A DNA stretch of 64,000 nucleotides, from the NCBI GenBank assembly GCA_963921425.1, contig OY992840.1, positions 2,501 through 66,500 on the forward strand. Reading direction: 5' to 3'. Below, in pieces: positions 33,540-46,400 of this stretch. Origin of the DNA: Dryas octopetala (taxonomy: Eukaryota; Streptophyta; Magnoliopsida; Rosales; Rosaceae). The first letter of the stretch is position 1. The number at the start of each line of letters is the position of its first letter. Made by a program: the position numbers and the translations under genes. The notes below the pieces were generated by a model, which made no database searches, was not told the DNA's origin, and was given only the letters and a program-made list of their open reading frames with translations.

Positions 33540-34422
33540 GTGTGTGTGTGTGTATTGGTATTGTCCTTATTTGATTGTGCGATCAATCAGGTGGAAACAG
33601 AACTTGTTGTTTTTGCTGTCAGATAACATACACCATAATATTGGAGAATTTTCTGAATGCTTTATTCCTCTCCATAAGGAGGTATTTATACAAATATACA
33701 TGTACAAAATATGGAAAGTACCTGGATACAATAGGATACAAGGCATATACAAAGAATATTCTAGGCTATACAACTTAAGTAACTCAGGCTAACATTTGCT
33801 TCTTTTCTAAATTCAAGCATGCACGTAGCCATATTGCTTGATTCAAGCAAGAAACTTTTCTTCACCAAAAAAAGCATGTAACTGTTCACTGTAGTCATAT
33901 ACTGCTTGTACTTAATCTTGATTATCTGAACCTCTAAAGATCGAACAATATCCTTAATTGCATGGGAATTTTTAACTGCTAACTCGTCAATTTTGTAGGG
34001 GTATTGGGACACTGAACCTTTCTGGTGCTCTGCGACCTGAGATAGGGAGTTTATCAAAATTACTAAAGATGTAAGTTTGATATATATGTTGTTCATTTCC
34101 TTTCACCATATACAAGAAGTTGTAATTAAGATAGCAGTACATATATTTATGATAATTCATTATCGTCTACTTTGGCAGTTTTATTGATAATTCTGGACTT
34201 AGCGGTGAGATTCCACCAACATTTGCTAATCTAAAAAACTTGGTGACATTGTAAGTTAAAGCTTTACTAATTGTAATTAATGACATGTCTTGGAATTATT
34301 ATTGATTATCTATCAGAGATTACCTTTGTTTGCTGCAGTTGGGCAACAGACACTGAACTCTCTGGCAGGATACCCGACTTCATAGGAAATTGGTCAAAGC
34401 TTACTACATTGTAAGCTACTCT

Positions 34423-34481
<59 letters not shown>

Positions 34482-37400
34482 CAGTTCAGATGCTGTTAGA
34501 TGATAATAGGTTCATCCTTTAGTTAGGCTTCATAAGCTCAATGCCTTTTGAGAAAAATTAATTTCTTATATGAGCGGAAATTCTATGCCTCTTCCAGTCA
34601 TGATAGAAGCTCCCATGAGCCTTATATGAGTTAGCTAAATGTTTTGTTAGGAGGTTTCAAGGAAACTCTTTTGAAGGTCCTATACCATCCACACTGTCCA
34701 ATCTGATTCTTCTGACAGAGTTGTGAGTATCTACCTAGATCTACTTGTCACTTTTTGTTTATTTCTGAATATCTATAAAGCTTACATTCTCCTGTGTGAT
34801 GTAATAATAGGCGAATTACTGATTTATCAAATGCCAATGGGAACTCTCCTCTTGGATTTATTAAGAATATGACGTCTCTAGAAGTCTTGTAAGGAAAATC
34901 TTTCTCGTTTACATTTGAATCTAGTACAACATCTGATATGATAATACTTCTATTCTATTTTCTTGTTGGTTTCCCTTCTGAAATCAAATATGTCAATTTG
35001 GTTTCACATCCTGCAGAATGCTGAGGAATAACAATATTTCTGATTCAATTCCTTCAAATATTGGAGTATACCGAAAATTGACTCACCTGTAAGTTTTTCT
35101 TGGTGATCTGTGACCATACATGTTGAGCTAAACCCAAATTGCCCAACTTTGGAACCTTTTCTTTTTTAAAGTACAGAAGGGTACCAATACCATATGCTAA
35201 AGGCAACGTTATCCTCTTTTCTTACATAATTCAATAATGTATATAAGGTTAACTGATAATCATTTTGTTTGTAGTGAATTTTTACCTGCTTTCGGTGCAT
35301 CAAGATTATGGTGTTTTTTATAATAATTTTACTACTAGCTGCTTTTGACATCAAATCATGTAACTGCATAATTTTTCTTTTCCCCTCCAGCGATTTGAGC
35401 TTCAACAATTTAAATGGACGAATACCAGACTCGCTGTTTGATTCGAGTTCGCTTGCCGTCCTGTAATATATCATCCATCCCTCTTAAGTGTTTTAGATTC
35501 CTTCCGTACGTATTTTTCAAGTATTAAGGCATGTATTTCTGTCTTCATAATTAGGTTTCTTGGCAACAATAAGTTGGTTGGTTCCCTTCCTGAGAATAAA
35601 AGCACGTCTATTCTCATTGTGTAAGTAGTTCAGCATATTCGCTATAAACATCATTCATTCTAATGCAATAAAACTGATGTTTTCTGATAAGTATGTTTTC
35701 CATTTGATAGATAAAGTCATCTCTGTGTTGATGGACATGATGCACTTATTCTGGCTTTATCTAAATTGTACAGTATCAGCTTCCCTTAAATGAACTTGAA
35801 GGATTCTGAAAACCCCACTCTTCTTTTTCTAGTTAATTTTGGATTTTTTGAACGACCTTGATACTAGATGCTAAAAAATTGTTTTTGGGTTGATGATTAT
35901 ACTAAATTGCTTACAACGAAGAAAATAACTCCTCAAAAGTACAGATTTATATTCAGTAAGCTAAAATAAGTCAAATGAACAGATTTTTCTCACCACTAGA
36001 ACAATCGTAATTGACTGGGCTACTTGATGCATTATGAGGAAGAAATAGTAAGTAGCGCGCAATTATGAGTTACAGCTAAAAGCCTAAAATTCATCCCTCA
36101 AAGAGATTTGCATTTATTTATTTATTTTAGTAATCTTAAGTTGTTTTGAAATTGTTCTTCCTTCAAGTTGGTTTGGAGCTCATTTTTGGTCCTACAGCGT
36201 ATTCAGTCTGTCAGTCGGTATTGGAAGTACCTAAATTTGATAATGTGATACACTATTTTGTTATATTAATTTTTTAAACTATGTATTTGATGTTTTTGTC
36301 GGAAATGAATGCAGAGATTTGTCTTACAATAATCTAGTAGGGCAGAGCTTTCCTTCTTGGGTCAACGAACCAAATTTACAGCTGTATGTCTTCACATTCC
36401 ACTATATATTTAGCTTTTATATTTCTGTTTGCTATAGAATTTTCGTTTTCTTTTAGATGAAAGGTTTCTAGTTTAATATATAAATTTTCTTTCGTATATT
36501 GCACTATTTTTGTTCGTTAGAGACATTTTCTCCAACAATATAGATTTTGCTTTGGCTGGATCGGCTTGCATTATATAATATAAGATGTAATTAACATTGA
36601 CATTTTGTTGGGTGTATTTTGCAGTAATTTAGTTGCCAACAACTTCAGCATAGAAAGTTCAGACAGCAGGTGGTTCTTTGCATCTGAGCTCACTTTTAGT
36701 GTTTTGAACATTTCGATAATGCATGTGAGAGTCATATGTCATTTACAATATATGTTCGTGTTAGCATGATTAAAGGCTAATTTAGAGTGATTAGCTTAAT
36801 CGTAGAAGTTGACTTTAGACAGATTTTGTAATTACTCTGTAATTAGTTCTTTCCTTATTTCAGTCTTTTATACAACTATATAATGCCTCAAAATTGGAGA
36901 AGAATACATACAAAAAATTATCCCAACTACTCTATTTTGGCATGGTATCAGAGCCAAAGATCCTAGCCTCCTAGGGTTTTTGTATCTCCTATCTTGCTTG
37001 CCGTCGTCACATACCCAATACCCATATACCATATCCATACCTACTCTTTACACCTACCTAGTAACATACCCGTCAGACTCTACCATACTTTGTGAGAGCT
37101 GGAATAATCCTGGTTCGCATTACTTTGTGAGAGATTTAGTTTTTTAGAGGTAAGAAAAGGCGAGTGGTTTTTGAGAGATGTGTTATGTTGGCATTGTTCT
37201 GGGTTGCATGGATGGAAAAGAATATGAGGGTTTTTGATTATGTGAAGGGTGAGGAGGTGGATCAGTTATGGTTCTGTTTTTTTTGGGCCACTGATCAGTG
37301 ATGGTTTTTGTTTGTTATCCAAAAAATAACTGCCGTATTCCTTATTTAAGTGCTATTTTTTTTTATTTCAGTGTTGAATTACCTCCTGGTTTGAATTGCC

Positions 37401-40400
37401 TCCAAAGAAACTTTCCTTGCTATCGTGGTCGTGGAATTTGTAAGTACATTCCAAGCCTTATATGATGTTAACATTGCAAGTTAAAATGCCTTTCTGAACA
37501 CTCTATGACTTGGTGCCTCTTTTGTATCTTTGCACAGATTATAACTTCATGATTAACTGTGGTGGTCCTTCATTTACGTCTTCCAATGGGACTGTGTATG
37601 AGAAGGACAATGAGCCCCTTGGTCCAGCTACATATTTTGTGAGTGGCACAAACAGATGGGCAGTTAGCAGTGTTGGTCTTAAGACACAGTTTTTGGGTAA
37701 TAATTCTTCACTTTTATTCTTCTCCATAAGGATGTTTAAATAGCTGTACAAAGGAATTTACATAATCTAAGCTATTATGAAAATCTAACCATATTAGTTG
37801 TCTAAAGTCAACTCAAATTAGTGAAGAATAGAAAGTCCCACTCCACACTACCTTTGTTAGGATATCAGCCACCGGCTGGTCTTCTGACTTCATGTATGAA
37901 ATGAAAATTTGTCCTCCCTCAAAAGCTTCTCCTCGAAAAAGTGTCTATCCACCTCAATGTAGTGAATTAACACCTACCCGTGACCTTGTTTCTTTGATAT
38001 ATCTAGGTTTAGACAGTTAGCAAACAACACAAACTATAACAGCAAAAATAAAGCACACAAAGAACACCGAGATTTGTTCTCGAGGTTCGGCTAACTTTGC
38101 CTACGTCCTCGTGTGATCCTTAGAGAATCACAGATGCACTATGTATAGAATAAGATTACAAGAACTTATTGAAACCCTAGACTACCCAACTCGCAGCTGC
38201 TCTCTTCTCTCTTGCACAAATAGCTCTCTTGTGTTTTTCCCTCTTGAAAAACCCCTCCCTTGATGTCACTCAACCTTGAGTCCCTAATGAAGACTTAAGA
38301 AACTCCACCTCTTATCTATGAGACTTATAGCAGCCTATTTATAGAGCATAGGCTTACCACTTACAATATGGATTCCTAAACCTAATAGAATTAGGTAATT
38401 CACAAAACTCCTTCCCACACTAGGAAGTCTTGCGCAAGTTCTCTTTGTCTTCCAAAATCGTACCCCTCTAGGAAACCCAAAATCTGCCCAAAAAAACTTT
38501 ACTCCCTTCCTCACTGGTCTCGGGCGATGGTCAGCCAAAGCTCCGACTGGTCTGTCAAACTGCCTGGAAAGTCCAATTTGCCTCTGGAGCTGGGTGACCG
38601 GTCAGCCAGAGCTCCAACCGGTCGGCCAGAGCTCCGACTGGTAGGGCAAACCTTCCAGAACTTCTGATGAGCCACTTTCACAACACTCAAAATGTTTAAT
38701 GTGATGATACTGAGAGATAAAGATGCCCTCCTTTGACCTTGCAACCTCAATGCCACTCTTTACCCAAAAAGCTGTGGGATTTGATATAATTAGAATATGG
38801 CTGAATGATTTAATTTCATATATCAAGGTATATTTATACAAGAGTACAAAAATCAAATAGGGTAAGTCAACTATACAGCTATGACATTAACTCCTAGCTA
38901 AATAAGGAAAACCTATATACACGCTAACTCTCCCCCTCAAGTTGGTGCATGGATATCGCACATGCCCAACTTGGATAGCGATGTATGGAAAGAACCACTA
39001 GTAACAGCATGAGTCATCACATCAGCCAACTGATCCACACTCCTAATATAATGAACCTCTATCACACCAGAATCTAGATTATTCTTGATGTAGTTCTTGT
39101 CAAGTTCAACGTGTTTGGTTCAATCGTGCTGTATTGGATTATTAGCAATCTCAATAGCCGCCGTGTTATCACAAAAGAGCACTATCGGTTTCTGAGGACC
39201 ATATCCAAGTTCACCTAAGAGGATTTTGAGCCAAGTAACCTCCGTAGTTGCATGGTGAGGAGCACGGTATTCGGCTTCTGCACTAGACAAAGATACTACA
39301 TTCTGTTTCTTACTTCTCCAAGTCACCAAATTGCCTCCAACAAATGACACATACCCTGAAGTAGACTTTCTATCCAATCTGGATCCAGAAAAGTCAGAGT
39401 TAGTGTATCCCACAATATCTAAGTGTCCATGCTTGGAGAACATAATACCTTTGCCTGGAAAAGACTTCAGATAAGCTAAAATACGATTCACTGCATCCAT
39501 GTGTCGATTGCTCGGATTATGCATGAATTGACTCACCACACTGACTGCATATGATATGTCAGGCCTAGTATGAGCTAGATAGATTAGCTTCCCCACTAGC
39601 CTCTGATACCTCACCTTGTTTGTTGGAACCTGATCAGGATAGATAGTCAGACCATGGTTCACCTCGATAGGAGTATCCACAGGTTCACAGGCAGAGTTAC
39701 CAGTTTCAGCCAAAAGATCTAATATATACTTCTGTTGGGAGAGGAAAATTCCTTACTTAGACCGAGACACTTTAATGCCCAAGAAGTATTTTAAAACTCC
39801 CAAATCCTTCATTTCAAACTCCTTGGCCAAATAGCTCTGAAACTTCTCTATTTTTCTTATATTACTACCAGTAATAATCATGTCATCGACATAGACAATA
39901 AGCAAAGTAATATCATCACCATCCCGTTTATAGAATAGAGAGTGATCTGCTAAGGCTTGCTTAAAGCCATATGCCTTCATGGAATAGCTCAACCTGCCAA
40001 ACCAAGCCCTCGGCGACTGCTTCAATCCATACAGCGCCTTCTTCAGCTTGCATACCTTACCTCCTTTTGGTGTAAATCCCGGAGGAGGATCCATATACAT
40101 CTCCTCCATCAAATTACCATGCAAAAAAGCGTTCTTCACATCCAATTGTCGTAATGGCCAATCCAAATTAGCTGCAAGAGAAAGTATAACTCTAACAGTG
40201 TTCATCTTGGCCACATGAGCGAAGGTCTCTCGATAATCAATCCCATATGTCTGAGTGTAACCCTAGGAAACCAACCTTGCCTTGTACCTGTCAACAGTCT
40301 CATCTGACTTATGCTTCACTGTAAACACTCACTTACACCCCACTGTCTTCTTTTCCCGAGGTAACTCGACCAATTCCCAAGTAGAATTCTTCTGGAGAGC

Positions 40401-43400
40401 CTTCATTTCCTCTACCATAGCAAACTTCCACTTGGGATCTCCAAGAGCTTCCTAAAAATGACTAGGAATAGACACAGAGGACAACTGAAGGGCAAAAGCT
40501 AAGTGAGACTGAGGACGATGATAAGAGACAAAATCAGACATGGGATAAACAATATTAGAAGATGATTTGGAGAAACCCAGCCTATCAGGCTCAGTACGAG
40601 TACGAAGGGGATATCTCCTATCCTGGACTCCAACTTGTGGTTCCAAGATAGTAGACTCCGAAGCTGCAGGGTTAGAATCCAAGACAATATCTGAAGCTAA
40701 TGTTATAAAGGAAGAAACATGTACCTCAGAGTCAATTCCAGAAGAGTCATCCGATGGCATGGTAGTATCATTAAAGGGAGGATTGGAGTCACTAGGAGGC
40801 GCAATAATATCAGTTTTGTTCTTCCTGGTATAAACCTTTCCAAACAACGTGTTTGGCCGTTCAACCTCCAACTCATCACCCATTTCCCCTGGTTCGATGT
40901 CACTCGAAATCCAAAACTTTTTTTCTGCCAACCACAAACGTTTTTCTTCCTTACTTCGAATCTCCCCCTGAAGAGGAGCCAGAGAAACCTCCCCAGAAAA
41001 ATAAGAAACCTGTTCACAGAACTCAACATCCATGGACACATAGAATTTACCTGTGGGAGGATGAAAACATTTATACCCCTTTTGGGAACTAGAGTAACTT
41101 AGGAAGACACACTTAAGAGCTCGATGATCAAGTTTATCCCTGTGGAGAGAATGAACATAGACATAGTAAACACAACCAAAGACCTTAGGGCGAAGATTGA
41201 GGGCAGAAAGAATAGAGTGAAACCGTGACAACATCCTCAATGGAGTCTGATAGTCAATAATACGAGCAGGCATTCGGTTAATAAGAAAGATAGTGGTCAT
41301 GACAGCATCAGCCCAGAAACGTTTAGGAACATGCATAGTAAAACATAAGGCCCGTGCCACCTCAAGAAGATGACGGTTCTTACGTTCTGCTATGCCGTTC
41401 TGTTGTGGCGTGTAAGCACACGTCGTCTGGTGAATGATGCCATGTTGTTTGAAGAAATCAGTAAGAGACTGATTAACAAACTCCCGACCATTGTCAGAAT
41501 GAAATACTCGAACCTGAGAATTAAACTGTGTGACAATCATTTTGTAAAATTGAGGAATAACATGAATAACCTCACTCTTAGACTTCAGCAAATACACCCA
41601 GCTCACCCGAGTACAGTCATCAATAAAAGACACAAAGTATTTATGACCAGAAGCAGAAGAGGTAGAAAACGGACCCCAAACATCAGTATAAACACATGAG
41701 AAAGGAACATGACTTTTATTGAAACTGACTTTAAAAAGAACACGATGGTTTTTTGCATAAATGCACTGTTCACACCGTAAACTAGCAACATAAATATTGA
41801 GAAATAACCTAGGAAACAAACGTTCTAGATAAAGAAACGATGGATGTCCTAGACAACAATGCCATAAAAGAATCTTCTCCCGTTCAGACTTCCCTCTTTC
41901 AACTTGAAACCCACTGCTAGACTCTGACTGCAACTGCCTAGCCCCTTCCAAGTAGTAAAGTCCTCCCCTTTCTCTACCAGTGCCAATTGTCGTCTTCATG
42001 AGATTGTCCTGAAACACAATAAGTAGAATAAAAGGTTACAGAACAATTAAGACGCTTGGTAAGCTGGCTAATGGAAAGAAGACTATTTGAAAGGGTAGGG
42101 GCAAGCAACACAGAAGACATGGATAGTGAAGGGGAAAGAGAGACGGTCCCGGCCCCTGTAATCGGCATGGGAGTCCCATTGGCAACCTGAACAGACTTAA
42201 CAAGCGGAGACATTAGAGATTTAAACAAGGAAGAATGACTAGTCATATGATCAGTAGCCCCTGAATCAATAACCCAAGTATTGCTAGTAGAAGAATGAAA
42301 GGCCAAACCAAAATTACCTCCGTGAGAAGAAACTCGAGAAACCTGAGAAGTAGAAGAGATAGAGGCGTCTGCAAGAGCAACCTAAGAAGATTGTTTGTTT
42401 TTCCGCTCGGCTTGCTTAAGCTTATACCACTATGGATAACCATGCTTCTTCCAACAAACATCTACTGTATGTCGAGTACCATTGCAATAAGTACAGAGAC
42501 GAGTAGAAGACTCAGAGGAACCCGCAAGAGGAGCTGGCTGAAAACTGCTCTTCTGGACCACCAGGGCTGAAGCCTCAAAACTATCTTCAGTGCTCATGGT
42601 GACCTGTCGTTATGCTTCGCAACAAACCAATGAGTAGGCTTCTTCCAGGCTTAGTAAAGGATAAGCAGCCAGAACACGGCTGCTGACCTGATCCAAACTG
42701 TGATCAAGACCTGCAAGAAACATATAAACTCGATCCTCAGCGATACGCTTCCTCTGTTTCTCAGCATCAGCCGTACACTCCATATCATTAGGCCTTCAAT
42801 AATCTAACTCCATGAAAATGGAGTTCAGCTCATTGTAGGTCTCTGTGAGAGATCGACCACCCTGACACAATTGAAAGGTCTTCTTCATCAATTCATAAAC
42901 CTGAGACGAATCAGAGGCATCAAGATAGCTCCTCTTAACAGCATCCCAAACCTCCTTCGCTGTTCCACACCGAACAAAATGAGACATGAGGTTAGGCATC
43001 ATGGAGTTGATGAGCCATGACTTGACTAGAGCATCCTCAGCTTCCCACTCATCATAGGCAGGATCTGCCTCTGCAGGTGCAACCTTTCTCCCTGTAATAT
43101 AGCCCTTCTTCTTTCTGCCGGCAATATGCATCTCCAGAATCTTAGACCAAATGCAATAATTTGTGCCATCCAATTTGATATGGATTGGAGAAGAAGTCTC
43201 CTAAATGGTCATAGTAGATGACACCTTATTCTCAAGGATCGGAGAGGACTTGGGGTCAAAACTGGATGATCTTCCATCAGCCATGTGTGTTGCAGAAGAA
43301 GATTGCAGCTAGGGTTTTGTAGAAGACGATTGTGGCTAGGGTTTTCGAAAAGAAGTAGACACAGCTCAACACAAAGAGATGTTGGGGTCACTTTTCTCTG

Positions 43401-46400
43401 GAAAAGGCAGCAGCTGTAGAAATTAGGATTTTTTTTTTCAGCAAAGAGAGTAGGCAGCTGAAATCTTTAGCCTTAATAAGTGCGAGATTTTTTTTTTAAT
43501 GGTACTGTAGCGGCGAAGTACTGTAGCGTCGGCATTACTATAGTGACAGAAAAAAAAAATCTTAAAGGAAAAAACCCTAGGGCTTTGATACCAAATTAGA
43601 ATATGGCTGAATGATTTAATTTCATATATCAAGGTATATTTATACAATAGTACAAAGACCAAATAGGGTAAGTCAACTATACAGCTATGACATTAACTCC
43701 TAGCTAATTAAGGAAAACCTATATACACGCTAACTGATATTTCTTCCAAATCATTGCTTTTCACCACAATGTCATCTACATATACATCATTGTTGTGAGT
43801 TTTCCTCTAGGTGGTTGTTTGGGAAATATTGTATTAGATTGGCTTTTATGAAAACACGATTATGATGTATCCCTGGATTTTGTCGAATACGATAATGAGA
43901 ACCTTGAGGCTCATCTAGACTCAGAGGAAAAATTAGGTTCAGAAGGAATTACCTTATGATGATCTTCAGAAATATTGTCAGTTGCAGCCAAGGTGTTAAA
44001 TTTCAAAATTTTCGGCGAAATTTCGCCGAAAATTTCGATTTTTAAGGGTATCGAAATTTTAACACCATATTAAACATATTTCGAAAAATTTCCCGAAATT
44101 CTCGAAATTTCGGCGAAATTTTCAGCTTGAACCAGAGGGAGAGATGGGAGGAAAAGGAGAGGCAGCCTCGTCGCCTGTCGTCGCTGGGGAGAAAGAAGAG
44201 AGGAGGAAGAGATCGGCGCGCACGGAGAGAAGAGAGGGAGATCGGGGAGGGAGAGGGAGAGGGAGGAGAGAGGAAATCAGAGAGGGAAGGATCGATCTCA
44301 GGGAGTGACTGACTGAGGGAAGGTGCTGTTTCACAAGAGTGGCAGGAGTGAAGCAACAAGCAGCGTCGGCAAAGATGGCGACGAGCTCGATCTGGTCAAA
44401 TGCCGGTGCTCACTGCTCACTGCCAAAGAATAATTCCACTCTTCCAATGCATTATTCACTTTAGCCTACATGGGAATCTTATGCGTGCTTGGGAAGTTGG
44501 GGCATTGATGCAGTACTGATGGTGGTGATATGGTGAACAGTAGCTTCATTGCATGCATCGACATGACCACTGTCTTCGTCATCCCTCTGTCCATTGTCAC
44601 ATCGTAATATATTGCTAGAAATATCTTTTGGTATGATTTAGCCTTTGGATTAATCTTTTTGACTTTTTCTAATTCACCTTTCACTGCTCACTGGTCAAAA
44701 GCCACGTTTTCTGTTTTGAGAACAGCCCTTGGGCTCACTTTGGACTATTGAAGTAAACTTGTGCATTGGATTTGGATAAGCTTTTCCCTCTGTAAGCTTG
44801 GTGTAAGCTTGGTCCAATACAAGATGTACTAGTGTCTATTGTACACTTGTACTACTAATACTAGCAAAGATTTTTAAGAGTTATATTTTTTCTACTTGTT
44901 TTTTTTTAACTTGTGAGTAAGGCGTTGAATTTTGAAATTTTCTTCACCAAAAAATTCGATTTTTAGAAGTATAGAAATTTTAACACCATATTAAACATAT
45001 TTCGAAAAATTTCCCAGCAGAAAAAAAAAAAAAAAGATTTAGGATTGATTGGGATTTGAAGCCTTTGGACAATTGGAAAAAAAAAATGTTTTGAGGTTTC
45101 GTTTGGCCGTTTTGGGGTTTCGTTTAGTTGTTTTTAAACGCAATACATTTTTATATAAAAAAATAATTAAAAATATTCTAAAAGACCTAAACTCTAATTT
45201 CTTATACCATATCTTAAATAATATAGAGTATAAAGTATATAATATATATGGTTTAGTGTATAGATTATAGAGTATAAAGAGTATTAAGGTATATAGATAT
45301 ATAGGGTTTAGTATTAGGATTTAGTCTATAGATTATAGATTTATAAAGTATAAAGAATATACTAATTTCATTTATTTATTATACTAATTTTATTTAACAG
45401 TATTTGCCTCCAGCGCACATTATATTCATCATATATCACATGAAACCTACTATATAATTTGGTTTCTTCAATGTTTTTTATCAATGTAGTAGATAATATG
45501 TTAAATAAACACATGGTAAAGTTTCATTCAAAATTTCCGTATTTTGATAGCAATTTCCGTCGTTTCCGTCGAATTTTTGTCGAAATTTAAAAATTTTCGA
45601 AATTTCCGTCGAAATTTCCATCGAAATTTCCTCGAAATCCGAAATTTTATTCCTTGGTTGCAGCAGCCGATGGGTGTGTTGGTTGTTAAAGAGAAGGCTT
45701 TATTATTTACCAGTCTAAGCATCTATCTGGCTTTCTCTCCGATTAGCTTCCAACCAAGTATCTCCTTGATCTTGATTTAATTTTTTACTTCTCCCATACT
45801 CTTTGGTGAGAGTAATGTCCAACATCAAAAATGTAAGACCTTGCATAACACTTGATAAGAGTTTGGTCATCTCCACCCATTGTCAATTGGTTTTGAGTTG
45901 GATGTCTAGATTTCATCATGGTATCAGAGCAGGCTATCCGCGTGTCATAACCAAGTGAGAAAGGAAAAACACTTTCGGTAAAATACAGAGGAAATGAAAC
46001 ACAATGACTTTAGCAAGTATGCAATCTCTGCACTAAAAATTAGAGAGTAATATTAGACAATAATAACCAAATTTCTTATCGAGTCTTGGATTCCTCTACT
46101 CCTATTCTGTACACACGGTATGCCTATAAACCAGGTGAAGCTCTCAAATCCAAGTAGTATAGACGCCTTCTCTCCCTGCCAATACCAACCATGGCCTTTG
46201 TACGAATATCCTGAAAAACATAATGTGTAGGAAAAAAGGGTACACAACATTTAGTTTGTTTTGTAATTTGACTGATAGATAATAGATTGTTAGATAGGTT
46301 GGGAACATTTAAAATTGAAGAAAGAGATAATGCAGAAGATAAAGAAACATAACGAGCCCCAAGGACTGTAACATTATTCTGAGAAAAGTAAATGAGGAAA

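Larger units (their letters stand above)
38788..43735 (-). mobile_element. Ty1/copia retrotransposon with non-canonical LTR ends, 4.9 kb
   Basis: LTRs of exactly 142 bp at 38788-38929 and 43594-43735 differ at about four sites (about 3%). The duplication gatat is at 38783-38787 and 43736-43740. A near-perfect initiator-Met PBS (TGGTATCAAAGC; 43582-43593 on the plus strand) abuts the 5' LTR, and the PPT CTTGAGGGGGAG abuts the 3' LTR. In element sense the LTR begins AGTTAGC and ends CTAATT, not TG...CA. Integrase precedes RT, confirming copia. The coding region has about ten nonsense codons and at least one frameshift. Confidence 0.92.

Noticed and set aside
33457..33792. 111-residue frame beginning with a Leu-Ser run
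   Set aside because: The translation starts in the CT microsatellite and continues through a solo LTR in the intron.
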